Assembly: GCA_946406115.1 (NCBI GenBank) | Contig: OX291544.1 | Coordinates: 6,820,001 to 6,884,000 of the forward strand | From: Apoda limacodes | Lineage: Eukaryota; Arthropoda; Insecta; Lepidoptera; Limacodidae | Reading direction: 5' to 3' | DNA length: 64,000 nucleotides | Part shown: piece after piece, positions 11,254 to 22,640 of the stretch | Numbering within the stretch: position 1 is the stretch's first letter | How the letters are laid out: every line of letters starts with the position of its first letter | The notes under the pieces: generated by a model | What the model saw: the letters and a program-made list of their open reading frames with translations, nothing else | Database searches by the model: none | Told to the model about the DNA's origin: nothing | Translations under genes and position numbers: made by a program

Positions 11254-11920
11254 CGTGTGGTCAACACACAGCTTCTAAGATACCCAGAAAAATACGATCT
11301 GGTCAGCGACCGTCAATATGGCTTTCGCCTATCTAGTTTATCTCACATCAATGGGCACTAACCATTGAGAATCAGGGGGAGGCTTTGGCATGTAGCCTGC
11401 AAATAGTAAAGGTGTTCGATCGGGTCTGGCACTGGGGTCTTCTATCGAAGTTGCCATTTTAAGGCGTGCCCGAGTGTTTGTGCAGTTAAGTGGCTAGCTT
11501 TTTGTCTGGTAGACGCATACGTTGACGGTATGACAGGTCTGACAGCATGGACATTAATGCTATTGTCCCGCAAGGCTCAGTGCTATCTTCTACGCTAAGG
11601 AAACGCGTGGAGAATTTGTGTCAAATCGAGACCACTCTATTCAAGGTCTCAGACTGGGGACGGGAAAACTTGGTCCAATTTAACCCGACAAAGACACAAG
11701 TCTGCGCGTTCACTGCTAAGAAAACTTCATTTACTGTGGTACCACAATTCCAGGACACTTCCCTCGTCATCTCCAAGAGCAATGGGATCCTTGGTGTTGA
11801 CAGCTCCAGTAAGGTGTAGTTTCAAGATCATTTGCAAGTCCAGATGAAGCTGGCGTCCAAAAAACTTGGTGTGCTCAACAGAGCGAAGCGGTACTTTACG
11901 TCGGGGCTTTATTTTACTTT
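11254..11920 (+). pseudogene. LINE family A, fragment 1 (RT region)
   Basis: The sequence closely matches 16350-17140 of the longer copy at 15893-17728: NTQLLRYP, DLVSDRQYGFR, then FDRVWHWGLLSKLPF-like, MDINAIVPQGSVLSST and the segment CQIETTLFKVSDWGRE. Internal deletions remove the YADD region, and stops occur. No 3' tail is present. It sits in intron 1 of catalase copy 1. Confidence 0.85.
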
Positions 11921-12350
11921 ACTAGTCGCAAGTTCAGCCCCAAGTGATGAAAGACATTTTATGGCAAATTTTTTTACACCTTGCGATACATTATTGAAGT
12001 TTTAGTAGGAATCGCCAATTTTTTCTATTTTTAAATATAGCTTAATAGAAAAAGGGATAATATAGCATTCTAATTGAGAAAGAATTTATGAAATCGGTCC
12101 AGTAGGGGGTACTTACCGTTGACCTAGAACCATAATAAATTTGACAAGAAGCAAGATGTAACATCTTAAACCTGTGAGACTTGATCTCATGATGGACTCT
12201 TTATATATAATAAGTTTGTACAAAGCCCTCGTTGCGCAAGCCAGATTCGCACTTGGCAGGTTTTTTTTACTAAATTGCAACGGCAAACAATTAAAAGTAA
12301 TATCAAAAAATTAAACCTTAAAAATTAAATTGAATATGCCTACTATTCTT
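11921..12350. other. Non-genic repeat-derived interval
   Basis: No gene. It contains a GCGCAAGCCAGATTCGCACTT stretch followed by a T run near 12235-12270. This is a degraded form of the CGAGTCCGACTCGCACTTGG-type terminus that recurs near 18015, 28565, 29675 (reversed) and 62866. Confidence 0.45.
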
Positions 12351-12354
12351 TTTA

Positions 12355-12790
12355 GGTGGCTATCCTTAACCTTTGGAATAAACTTTGTCACTTGGTAGTC
12401 GTTCTATGCGGTACGAGTGCTGAAGTCGATGTCAGCCAGCGAGAGCGCACTCGTGAAGGCTTAGGTCACACGTGTCTTTTTTTTCTTAGTGAGGAATACA
12501 TAAACTGTCTTTTGTTTATATTAGATACTTTTTTCATGTTGTGCTTGTGCTTTATATTTCATGTTTTTTTATGTTTGTAATGGAAAGTGTCCTTTTATGA
12601 TAGGCATAAGAGGGCATTTTCCAATATTTTAATTGGACGCTGTAAGAAAAAGGGAGAAAAGAAATGCCCTTGCTGAGTTTCTTGCCGGTTCTTCTCAGTA
12701 CGTAGACTTACGAACCGATGGCGTAGTGACATTCATAAGTGCTCAATTATTGTAGCCTAAACTGAATAAATTATATTGAATTTGTATTTG
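12355..12790 (+). repeat. Probable LINE 3' end
   Basis: The segment ends in GAATAAATTATATTGAATTTG repeated as TTTGAATTTG, a LINE-style short-repeat tail. It is preceded by GCTGAGTTTCTTGCCGGTTCT and GAACCGATGGCGTAGT, sequence I know as the 3' end of an abundant lepidopteran LINE. Only the untranslated end is present; the upstream coding part was not found. Confidence 0.5.
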
Positions 12791-13189
12791 AATTTGTCGT
12801 TGCGTGTGGACACTTCTGAGCGGCACCTCGATCGATATTTGGCATATTTACTTTTAATATTTTATAAGATAAAACTTTTATTTCTCCCTTTTTAGTTATT
12901 AATTAAATAAATTACAGTTATGAAGTAATTTTTTTTAATAACTTTTTTATTTCTCATTTTTTTTTAGGTTCAGTTGTAATTAATTACCTACTCAATCATT
13001 TTTTCGTAAGAGTACCTTTACTCAATTATTTCTTTGGCGTTTACGTGTAGTTGTAGGTGGAATTATAGTATCTTCCTACATGTAGTGTTTCTAGTTTCTG
13101 AAGATTACACGATTACCTACTTTTTAAATTGCTAAGCCTTACTGTATGCAAACATGAAAACAATATGCATAATGTCATGTTTTAGAAAT

Positions 13190-13935
13190 ACGCTGTTAAG
13201 CCAACGACACATTTACTAGTGACTGATACACACCTAACTCTATTTCAAACACTTCTGAACCGATTTTAATAAAACTTGCACTGTTCCCTAAGTTGGACCC
13301 AACTAAAAAGAATTTGTGCAATCCGACCTTTAGTTTTTGAGATATGCTCAAATCTCCAATTAGAATAATTTTCTCGTTCCATCAGCTTTTTAATCAGTGC
13401 CGTCGTATGTTTTAAAGTTTACCGAACCGTTACCGAAATTACGGTGTAAATGACAGAACCGAACATTGCTCTAACGAAAAGATAGACTGTATTGAAGGAC
13501 AAACTTAACTTTGCCGTTGGAAAAATGTCCCCATGCATTAGCTTATCGACTGCAAGTAATTTTATAATCGCAAACACTGTTTTTTTGTAATGTAACTGCA
13601 CAGGGCGGTTCTACAACACTTAGGGAGCTCAAATACCTTGAGCCGTAAGCAACTTGATATAGAAAATTATATTTAGAGTAATTAATCTGGTTACGTAAGG
13701 GATTTTTCTTAATTCACCCCTAAGAGAGTGAAAGAGGAGGTAAATTTTGTGTTGACTATTTTATGCTGAAATAAGACAGGATAGAAATTAAAAAATTCGA
13801 GAAGAGGTTAAATTTATTATAATAATAATAGATAAATCTCTAAGGAAGTGAAAGGAGGTAAACTTTATTGTAATTATGTTATTTAAGAACTGTGTAAATC
13901 CACAATGCGAGCGAAGCCACGGGCGGACAGCTATT
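13190..13935 (+). repeat. Helitron-like non-autonomous repeat
   Basis: The body includes ACACTTCTGAACCGATTTTA and two similar stretches (13728-13750 and 13838-13862) of the GAGTGAAAG-GAGGTAAA type. It ends GCGAGCGAAGCCACGGGCGG then ACAGCTATTTG, a decayed version of the GCGAAGCCGCGGGCAAAAGCTAGT terminus. The expected CTAG has mutated to CTAT. The 5' limit is uncertain. Confidence 0.5.
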
Positions 13936-14089
13936 TGTATGATATATTCATTAATCTGAAACTAAATATAATCGGCTATTTTGTATGGCGTTTGTGGACT
14001 AGGTATAAACCTTTGTCTCCATCGAAACCTGGGCAGTGTTAGATTTTCTACAGCGTTGTCGTATAGACTGGCAATATATTTAGTGGTGG

Positions 14090-14640
14090 TGCAATGTCTT
14101 TACAACGTTGCTATGATGACCGTCCAGTTCTAAGACCATAAGACAAGTGCCATTCCGCTGCGTAGAGGTAAGACAAGGGGATGTCATATCTCCGAAACTA
14201 ACGCGCTAGAATATGTCTTCAAAACTTTATTTATTACGTAAACGACAAAATCGTTTCACACCTTAGGTTTACCGAAGATATCGTTGATATGGCAGTCACT
14301 GAAAGACCTGAATGACATTTTGCACTCCCTAGAAGAATCCTGTCGACGAGTGGGCCCTGGCATGAATTTGGACAAGTCAAAAGTTAAATACTACCAACAC
14401 TTCTTTTCTAAGGTTAATGTGTACCTTATACAGAAAATTCAACTAGTCCGGAACAACTTTAGGACGGAAGGTGATAGGAGGATCCAGCTAGGGTGGGCAG
14501 CATTTGGTAAGCTATGTGATTCCTTACTTCGCCAATGGCGCAGAGCCTAAATATGAAAGTCTTTGACCAGAGCATCCTACCTGTCATGACTTATTCTGCC
14601 GAAACGTGGAACTTACATTACCTCTCTACTGTCCAAGGTA
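14090..14640 (+). pseudogene. RTE-type reverse transcriptase fragment
   Basis: Seen: VRQGDVISPK near 14165-14195, then LKDLNDILHSLEESCRRVGP and MNLDKSKVK (14284-14385), IQLVRNNFRTEGDRRIQLGW (about 14435-14495), FGKLCDSLLRQ, and KVFDQSILPVMTYSAETWNL (about 14552-14610). This is the RT C-terminal half and connector of RTE-clade LINEs. A segment including the FADD motif is missing and frames shift. It abuts the next LINE fragment at about 14650. Confidence 0.75.
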
Positions 14641-14649
14641 ATAGAGTGT

Positions 14650-15888
14650 GTAATGAACACACAGCTTCTAAGATTTCTAGAAAATCACGACCTGGTCAGT
14701 GATCATCGATATGACTTTTGCCACTGTCGCTCGACTGGTGACCTTTTAGTTTATCTCACACACCGATGGGCATTAGCCATTGAGAGTCAGGGGGAGGCAT
14801 TGGCATGTAGTCTGGAAATAGCGAAAACGTTCGTAAGAATTGTGCAAGTGGCTAGCTTTTTGTTCGACAGTCGCATACGAGCCGTAGTTGACGGATCTGC
14901 AAGGTTCTGTGCTGTCTCCTACGCTGTTTCTACTGCATAACAATTACATGTTGGACAAAAACAACATACATTGCAGTGCAGATGTTAGTACTGGAGACGC
15001 TAATTACACGAGTCGTGCAAGCATCCCACGTTCGTTTGTGGAGGAAAAACGTGGAGAACTTGTGTCTCAAATCGAGGCCACTCTGTTCAAGGTCTTGTCT
15101 GGGGAGGGGAAAACTTGGTCGGACCCTACAAACACACAAGCCTACGTGTTCACCGCTAAGAAAACCCTATTCACTGTGGTCTCACAATTTCCACTGCCTT
15201 CTCCAACTCCAAGAGCATTGGGATCCTTGGGGTTGACATCTTTTCCGAGATCATTTGCAAGACAAGGTAAAGCTGACGTCTAAAAACTTAGTGTACTCAA
15301 CAGAGCGAAGCAGTACTTCACGTCGGGGCAGAGGTTTCTGGTTTACATGTCGCTTATTCGGCCCCATATGGAGTACTGCTGCCATCACTGGGCTGATGCA
15401 CCCGGACACTAGCTTGGCCCTTTTCACTCGGTTCAACGACGACCTGTGAGAATTGTCGACGATCCCAAACTCACTTGCCGTATTGAGCACTTAAGTCTGG
15501 GGAAAGACTTTGCCTCCCTGTGTGTGTTCTATCGCTTGTACAATGGGATATGTTCTGAGTAATTGTTCGTAATGATGCCAGTGGTAACTTTTTACCATCA
15601 CACCGCTCGCCATAGGCAGGGAATTAATTTTCACACTTTAGAACCCAAATGGTCGCGTACAGCGCGGTTTCAGAGAAAGCTGCTCTCGCGATCGCTTGGG
15701 TTGTGGAATGAGCTCCTTGCACAGGTGTTTTCTCTGAGGACTACAATATGGGGTCCTTCAAAAAAATTTTTTAAAACGTGCCAACGTGCGTTGCCAAACG
15801 CGCGAGTAATACCCCTGGTGTTGCGAGCGTCCATAGGCCACGGTGACCGCTTACCATCAGGCGGGCCGTAGGCTTGTTTGCCACCTAA
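14650..15888 (+). pseudogene. LINE family A, fragment 2
   Basis: It matches copy 3 immediately downstream. It starts at NTQLLRFLENHDLVSDH, continues through RWALAIESQGEALACSLEIAK, a YADD-region relic (CSADVSTGD), and the C-terminal connector (ARHRQGINFHTLEPKWSRT, LGLWNELLAQVF). It reaches the 3' untranslated end GCTTACCATCAGGCGGGCCG at 15850-15869. Deletions and frameshifts are common, for example the FDRVWH segment is gone. The poly-A tail is absent: copy 3 starts within a few bases of this copy's end. Confidence 0.88.
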
Positions 15889-15892
15889 GTCA

Positions 15893-17696
15893 GTAAGCCA
15901 GTCGTCGTTACCACCACTGCGAAAGACCGATGGTGACTTGGCCCATAGTGCTAAAGAGAAAGCCGATCTACTGGGCAGTCTCTTTGCCTCGAACTCGAAT
16001 ATGAACAATGAAGGCGCTGTACCACCTACTATACCGTGGTGCGGTAAGTCCATGCCGGAAATCTCCATAACGCAGCGGGAGGTCAGGCGGGCGTTGCTTT
16101 CTCTAGACGTTCATAAGTCGAGTGGGCCAGACGGTATACCAGCAGTGGTGCTTAAGCAGTGTGCTCCTGAGTTATGTCCTGTACTCACGCGCCTCTTCGC
16201 GCTTTCCTACCACACTAGGCAATTTCCGTCTACATGGAAGACTGCGAATGTGCACCCGGTGCCCAAAAAGGGCGATAGATCAGATCCATCGAATTACAGG
16301 CCTATCGCTATTACCTCTCTCCTCTCTAAGATGATGGAGCGTGTGATCAACACACAGCTTCTAAGATACCTAGAAGTACACGATCTGGTCAGTGACCGTC
16401 AATATGGCTTTCGCCACGGTCGCTCGACTGGTGACCTTCTAGTGTATCTCACACACCGATGGGCACTAGCCATTGAGAGTCAGGGGGAGGCATTGGCATG
16501 TAGCCTGGACATAGCGAAGGCGTTCGATCGGGTCTGGCACCGCGGTCTTCTATCGAAGTTGCCATCTTACGGAGTGCCCGAAGGTTTGTGCAAATGGGTG
16601 GCTAGCTTTTTGTCCGGCAGACGCATACGAACTGTAGTTGACGGTAGTTGCTCTGATAGCATGGACATTAATGCTGGTGTCCCGCAAGGCTCTGTGCTGT
16701 CTCCTACGCTGTTTCTACTGCATATCAATGACATGTTGGACATCAACAACATACATTGCTATGCAGATGACAGTACTGGAGACACTTTTTACACGGGTCG
16801 TGCAAACATCCCTCGTTCCGTTGTGGAGGAAAACCGCGGAGAACTTGTGTCTCAAATCGAGACCACACTGTCCCAGGTCTCTGACTGGGGACGGGTAAAC
16901 TTGGTCCGATTCAACCCTACAAAGACACAAGTGTGCGCGTTCACCGCTAAGAAAACTCCATTCACTGTGGTCCCACAATTCCAGAACACTCCCCTCTCCA
17001 TCTCCAAGAGCATTGGGATCCTTGGTGTCGACATCTCCAGCGATGTTCAGTTCCGAGATCATTTACAAGATAAGGTAAAGCTGGCGTCCAAAAAACTTGG
17101 TGTACTCAACAGAGCGAAGCAGTACTTCACGTCGGGGCAAAGGTTGTTACTTTACAAGTCGCAAGTTCGGCCCCATATGGAGTACTGCTGCCATCTCTGG
17201 GCAGGTGCACCCGGATACCAGCTTGACCCTTTTGACTCGGTTCAACGACGGGCTGTGAGAATTGTCGACGATCCCAAACTCACTTGCGGTATCGAGCCCT
17301 TAAGTCTGAGGAGAGACTTTGCCTCACTGTGTGTGTTCTACCGCTTGTACATTGGGTTGTGTTCTGAGGAATTGTTCGAAATGATGCCCACGGCTACTTT
17401 CTACCATCGCACCGCTCGCCATCGGCAGGGAATTCATTCTCACACTTTAGAACCTAAATGGTCGCGTACAGTGCGGTTTCAGAGAAACTTCCTCCCGCGA
17501 ACGCTTAAGTTGTGGAATGAGCTCCCTGCCAAGGTTTTCTGCAAGGACTACAGTATGGAGTTCTTCAAGAAAGAAGTTATTAGATTTCTGAAGGGTCGGC
17601 AACGCGCAAGTGATACCCCTGGTGTTGCAAGCGTCCATAGGCTACGGTGACCGCTTACCATCAGGCGGGCCGTAAGCTTGTTTGCCACCTTAGTGG

Positions 17697-17728
<32 letters not shown>
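15893..17728 (+). CDS. LINE family A, fragment 3: intact reverse transcriptase ORF
   Basis: A 5'-truncated non-LTR retrotransposon with an uninterrupted RT frame to the stop at 17648-17650. Motifs in order: SSGPDGIPAVVLKQ, PKKGDRSDPSNYRPIAIT, QYGFRHGRSTGDLL, SLDIAKAFDRVWH, NAGVPQGSVLSPTLFLLHIND, the catalytic CYADDSTGD (about 16756-16782), GILGVDIS, then a connector with HMEYCCHLWAGAP and a C-terminal WNELPAKVF. The frame is open leftward into fragment 2 and has no credible ATG at its start, so the protein is truncated, without endonuclease or ORF1. The 3' UTR (GCTTACCATCAGGCGGGCCG) and a 28-A run (17701-17728) follow. A second AGTGGTATAAAAA after the A run hints at tail slippage. The clade is Jockey/CR1-like. 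Lack of decay suggests recent insertion. Confidence 0.85.
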
Positions 17729-17730
<2 letters not shown>

Positions 17731-17756
17731 GGTATAAAAAAAAATGCATGTGGAAG

Positions 17757-18131
17757 TCAGAGGACCAGGAGAAGAGACTAATGTTCAGCAGTGAACCAAT
17801 ATAAGCTGATATGGTGATGATATAAGCGCCATCTAGCGAAAATAGTTTATTGAGAAAAACATACTGGTGGCTCAGCAGCATTTGGATTTTAAAACGATAT
17901 TCGAGTAAAGCAACGTCGGGCGAGGTCATTCATTGGATGAGTGATCTAGAGGCATTTTTTTGTTGTTCGTGTTTGTAAATTATATGGTGGAGGGTAGGGT
18001 ATGTACGCTGTGCGCGAGTCCAACTCGCACTTCACTGTTTTTTGCCTATTGAGGTCGGAACCTTAAAAATAGTTTTAGGGACAGTGATCGGAATAAAACC
18101 ATATTTACATTTTTTTTTGTTTCTCGTATAG
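17757..18131 (+). other. Distal intron 1 of catalase copy 1 (duplicated block)
   Basis: Aligned with 62623-62989 of copy 2: AATATAAGCTGATATGGTGATG, GCGCCATCTAGCGAAAATAG, GATCTAGAGGCATTTTT and GGACAGTGATCGGAATAAAACC. It ends in a T-rich tract and the acceptor CTCGTATAG at 18131. It includes a CGCGAGTCCAACTCGCACTT repeat terminus that is also in copy 2, so that repeat predates the duplication. Confidence 0.75.
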
Positions 18132-18242
18132 ATATCCAATATGTGGTCAATATGGCTGTTGATGTGTATGTGCGCGGGCGCAGCAGTGGCCGACATCACT
18201 GCCTCATCTCTTCAATTGGCAAAATTTGCTGAATATTTAAAT
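18132..18242 (+). CDS. Secreted catalase copy 1, exon 2 (signal peptide)
   Basis: The exon starts after the acceptor TATAG (18127-18131). The ATG is at 18141 in CCAATATGTGG. It encodes 34 residues and ends in phase 0 at the donor GTAAGT (18243). The N-terminus MWSIWLLMCMCAGAAVA is a classical signal peptide (hydrophobic core, then small residues before a likely cut after AVA). SSLQLAKF follows, resembling the short leader before the catalase domain of secreted insect catalases. Copy 2 has the same 34-codon exon with 21 of 34 residues identical and the same splice sites. Phase matches exon 3 at 25993. Splicing to the catalase exon is inferred; no transcript is available. Confidence 0.75.
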
Positions 18243-18449
18243 GTAAGTATCAGATTTCCAGAGGCAGTAGGTATTGAAGTCATGTTTTTATTGATATTTG
18301 TTTAACTTATGACTTAAATTAAACTCTCAGTGAACAACTTACATTTTTGGAATATACAGACCTAGTGTTTGGGGATTGGTGTCGATCTCATAGTTAACCA
18401 ATCATTCGTGCCATATAATATAGCATGATTAGAAATCATTAGGCATATC

Positions 18450-18560
18450 AGAACGAATTGAGAACCAAGTTGCGCAGAGGTAAAACCTTTGGCTGCCAAG
18501 TTGCAGGTCCCGGGTTCGTTTCCCGGTAGGGGCAAACAATATTATTACAATTTAAAAAAA
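18450..18560 (+). repeat. tRNA-derived SINE, truncated
   Basis: An A-box-like stretch (TTGCGCAGAGGTAAAACCTT) is followed by a B box GGTTCGTTTCC (18513-18523) and CGGTAGGGGCAAACAATATT. A related and longer copy sits at the same place in intron 2 of catalase copy 2 (63296-63530), with matching flanks. The insertion therefore predates the gene duplication. Here the body stops near 18560, where Helitron-like sequence begins. Confidence 0.7.
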
Positions 18561-19287
18561 AAACTTTTTCTCGACGTTTTGGCTAGCTTACACCAGTCTT
18601 GGTCACGGGTAGACTCAACGGAAAAAGTTATTTTGTCAAATAGCGACGCGTTTAATCCCGTTTCATATTTAAAAAATAAAAAATAGGGAATGAAACTTTG
18701 TATGGGGATCCGGTTTTTTTGTAATAAAAACCTTAAAATTTTTATTTATAAATAAAGAATAACGTGTTTAACCCCGAAATGAGAAAGAAGGGATGGCAAA
18801 GTTTGTAAGGGAAATATATTTTTATAGTCAAATTAACTCTAAACTTGCTATTAATGCTCATGTTACTGAAATGAAGTGCATATTTCAGGAATTTTTAAAA
18901 ATTCAGCCAGTAAGGGGAAAACAGGTTGACAAAATTTGAAATAAAATATTTATTTGCCCAATTTACTTAAAACTTGGTATTAATGCGTTTCTAAACAGTT
19001 GATGAAAGAGAAATTATTGGGGTGTTTAAAATTAAACCGCAAAGAGGAAAAAGGGGACGGCAAAGTTTTTAAGCGATTGGAAAATATCATTTTTATAGTC
19101 TAATTTACAAGAAACTTTGTATCGATGCGCGATGCTCTTCATTATAAATCAAAAACACTTGCTTTGGTTTTTTCTTCAAACTCGACCTCTAAGGGCGTGA
19201 AAACAGTAGGAAAATTTGTACGGGTATGAATATTTTTGATCAATTTTGATGTAAACTTATAAAATACGACAAATGACACATATTTCC

Positions 19288-20546
19288 TTGTCTATAAAGC
19301 TGGCGTAGCCAAGTCATAAGGTCACAATACGACTTATACCACATTTTTTGCTAATTTTTTGCCAAAAAATTGATTTTTTTGCTGCATCGGTTTCAGAGAT
19401 ACCATGGTCCTGCTAGCTTTAGACTAAAGCTAGCGTAGTCACCATCGTATCTCCGGACTTGTTGCACCTATCAACACGGAGTTTGCACGCTATTTTTTTG
19501 CTATTACTTTGCCTAAGAACTGATTTTTTTGCTCCACCAATTTCCGAGATACCATGGTCCTGCTAGCTCTAGAGTAAAGCTAGCGTAGCCACAATCGTAT
19601 CTCTGGACCTATTGCACCTATCAGCACGAGGTTTGCACCCTATTTTTTTGCTATTACTTTCCTAAGAATTGATTTTTTTGCGCCACCAGTTTCCGAGATA
19701 CCATGGTCCTGCTAGCGTTAGACTAAAGCTAGCGTAGCCACCATCTTAGCCTCGGACCTATTGCACCTATCGACACGTATCTTGCACCCTATTTGTTTGC
19801 TATTTTTTTGCCCTTTTTAACGCTTCCGGTGATATATTACAACTAGCTTATGCCCACGGTTCCACCCGCTCTAAATTCGGTTATCAGTGTAAGATTTCTA
19901 CGGCAACTAGATTTCCTAGCGGGAATAACCCCCTGTCTGTCTGTTACCTCTTCACGCTTAAACTGCTGAAACGATTTAGACTAAATTTGGCATGGAGATA
20001 GCTTGAGTCCCGGGAAAGAACATAGATTACTTGAAAACGTCAAGTGTGAGTGGGTTTTTATCAGTAATTGAGGAGTTGCCGTTGAAATTTTACACTGATA
20101 ACCGAATTTAGGGCGGGTGGAATCGCGGGCAAAAGCTGGTTGTAATATATTAAAGTTAAAAAAAGGCAAACAAAATAGCTCAACATAGGGTGCAAACCCC
20201 GTGTTGATAGGTGGAATAGGTCCGGAGACACGATGGTGGCTACGCTAGCTTTAGGCTAAGCTAACAGGACCATGGTATCTCGGAAACTGGTGGAGCAAAA
20301 AAATCAGTTCTTAGGCAAAGTAATAGCAAAGAAATAGCAAAAAAATAGAGTGCAAACTCCGTGTTGATAGGTGCAATAGGTCCGGAGATACGATGGTGAC
20401 TACGCTAGCTTTTGTCTAAAGTTAGCAGGACCATGGTATTTCGGAAACCGGTGGAGCAAACAAATCTATTATAATCTTATCTCTATTATAATATAATCAT
20501 CAAAAAAATCTAATCTATATATGACTTGGCTACGCCAGCTTTATAG
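19288..20546. mobile_element. Foldback (large palindromic) element
   Basis: The outermost 27 bases (19292-19318) and 20520-20546 are perfect reverse complements. Inside, the left arm has three tandem units of about 165 bp with GAGATACCATGGTCCTGCTAGC and AAAGCTAGCGTAG. The right arm has two inverted units with the same phrases reversed. An inner pair, 19833-19906 and about 20075-20150, is also inverted (ATTCGGTTATCAGTGTAA in both). The spacer is about 170 bp with no ORF. GACACATATTTCC on the left and GACACCATATTTCC on the right look like a target-site duplication in the host repeat. Arms made of tandem repeats resemble Drosophila foldback elements; relatedness is not implied. Confidence 0.7.
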
Positions 20547-20918
20547 ACACCATATTTCCTAAATTTCAACCCCAAAGGTAATAAAACCGTTTTGCCAATT
20601 TGCTATGGGATTGGTTAAGATTATTCTTGCAGTCAAATTTTCACGAAACTTAATATCATTGCTATTCATCACGAAAATAAATACCCACATTAAGAGGATA
20701 CGATTCGCGGCGCCTCGCAGCGTGTTTCATACAAACGAAATTTCCTACTTCTTTGGACATTTACTGATCAAATACTGTAAAATTTTGTTGGCATGATCTC
20801 AAGCCAAATATCGTGACGTGTCGTGTTGTGGACTATAACGCGGTTGCTTTCTTGAAAAATTAGCAAAAAAAAAATTTTTAACAATGCAATAAAGTGACTG
20901 TGATGATTTATTTAAACA

Positions 20919-21715
20919 GTGCAAAGACGCTTTAACAATGGTAAAAAAAAGAAAATAGTGAAACTATTGCAAAACTTACAAACAAAACTATCGAATCAAG
21001 AAACACTTATTCAAATATTAACCGACAAAATTGGAAAGTGTGAAATGATGTTCAAGAAAACTTCACTGACCAATTCAAAGCGGGTTACAACTCGATCGGT
21101 TGCAAAGGCATTAGCAAACGACAGTAACGAAACAGCCAATAAGGAACCAGTAGTGAACCAACAGCCAATTACTAGCGAGAATGTCACAACCTTTGAAATT
21201 GCAACGCCCAGAACTCCCAAACTTAGTGGTATAACAAAACAAAACTCGAATATTCAAAATTTAAGTCAACAATCGACTCCAAATCTTCAAAAAACATCTA
21301 TACAACCAACAAATGACATCTAAAACGTTTGGACTACTGTAAAAAAAGACGAAACAAGCCAAAAAGTTTGACTATTAAAGGCTCTGCTATGAACACCGAC
21401 CTGGAAGGAGTTGACCAATTAAAATACGTACATGGTTGCTATTTTAACAAGAATTCGACTGCTGAAACTATTCTAAAGCACATGAAGACAATTCGAGAGG
21501 CAGATTACACTGTAGAGAAGATTCCATCAAAACTCGATAACTATACCTCCTTTAAAATTGGAATACCAACATCCGTTCATGAAAACTTTATGAACCCCTC
21601 TGCATGGCCTATACACGTCAACATAAGTCAATGGCAGCCCTTTCTATGTGAACGAAAAAAGAAAGAACACTCTGAAGAAAACCAACGCACACAGTGTACC
21701 AGATCAGACCAATAA
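20919..21715 (+). pseudogene. LINE ORF1 (Gag-like), frameshifted
   Basis: The first part (20919-21323) is a Lys-rich, Asn/Gln/Thr-rich segment with a possible coiled coil (LLQNLQTKLSNQETLIQILT). After a stop at 21321-21323 a second frame (21329-21715) continues with YVHGCYFNKNSTAETILKHM and YTSFKIGIPTSVHENFMNPS. This resembles the domain in Jockey-type ORF1 proteins that ends in a W-P motif (SAWPIHVNISQW). No zinc knuckle is seen. Confidence 0.6.
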
Positions 21716-22640
21716 CTTTATCGTCTGTCATCAAAACGTAAGAAGTTTATATCGAAAAACATAACAACTGGAATTTCTACTAAATAATGAACTTCAGTGC
21801 CAAGTACTGTGTCTCACAGAGCATTGGCTTAAAGATTATGAAATTGTAAATGTTGCTTTTTCCTCATTCTACTTAGCATCTAGCTTCTGTAGAACACAAG
21901 TAGAACATGGAGGCAGCGCAATTTATATTAGAAACAATTTGCTGTACAAAGAACGTCAAGATCTAAACAAATTCTCAAAAGAACATATTTGTGAAATTTC
22001 CTCTATAGAACTACCTAAGTTAAAATTAATAATAATTTGTATCTACAGATCACACGTAACAAGCTTTGATATGTTCCTAAACTGCTTTGAACAATTATTG
22101 CATACACTGACGAAAGAAAAGAAGATTGTTGTCATAATGGGCGACTTCAACGTAGACCACCTAGCTAACTCCTCACAAAACAAAACTCTAACTGACCTAG
22201 TGAGTTCTTTTGACTTTACTCAACTAGTAACCTTTCCGACGCGAATCACTGACACATGCTCAACATGCCTAGACCACATTTACATCAATTCAAATAATGA
22301 CCTATATAATCATAAAATAAATCCAATAAAAACTGACATTTCGGATCACGACGGCCAAAAACTGATTTTGAGTTTGTATTTTAATACACACAACACCACA
22401 GCAAGTCGTAACTTTAAAAAACAGAACATTAGTAAATTTACAAGCTTATTATATTCAATTGACTGGCCGAGCCTAAATTACAAATTTAACGAAGACCCAG
22501 TCGAATACCTAAATTTTATAGTTAATTCATTGAGCAACTTTGTAAATACCTGTTTCCCCTACCAAAGACGAAAAACCGACAGAAAGCAATGTCCTTGGAT
22601 AACAAATGACCACATTATGCAAAAACAACAACTTACTTGA
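21715..22640 (+). pseudogene. LINE AP-endonuclease domain
   Basis: The frame contains VCHQNVRSLYRK (the N-terminal QNVRS motif), LCLTEHWLKDYE with the catalytic Glu, GGSAIYIRNNLLY, IIICIYRS, the catalytic IVVIMGDFNVD (about 22130-22151) and ISDHDGQKL near the C-terminus. These are the expected APE motifs in order, and the canonical SDH is kept. A stop near 21762 interrupts the start. It nicks target DNA for target-primed reverse transcription in intact relatives. Confidence 0.75.

Noticed and set aside
18450..18540. tRNA gene
   Set aside because: Only A and B box-like sequences are present. No paired acceptor or anticodon arms were found, and the copy at 63296 has a SINE body. The same reasoning applies at 45110-45258 and 46195-46255.
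19300..20550. CRISPR array
   Set aside because: Units are about 165 bp, diverged and inverted between arms; the context is eukaryotic.
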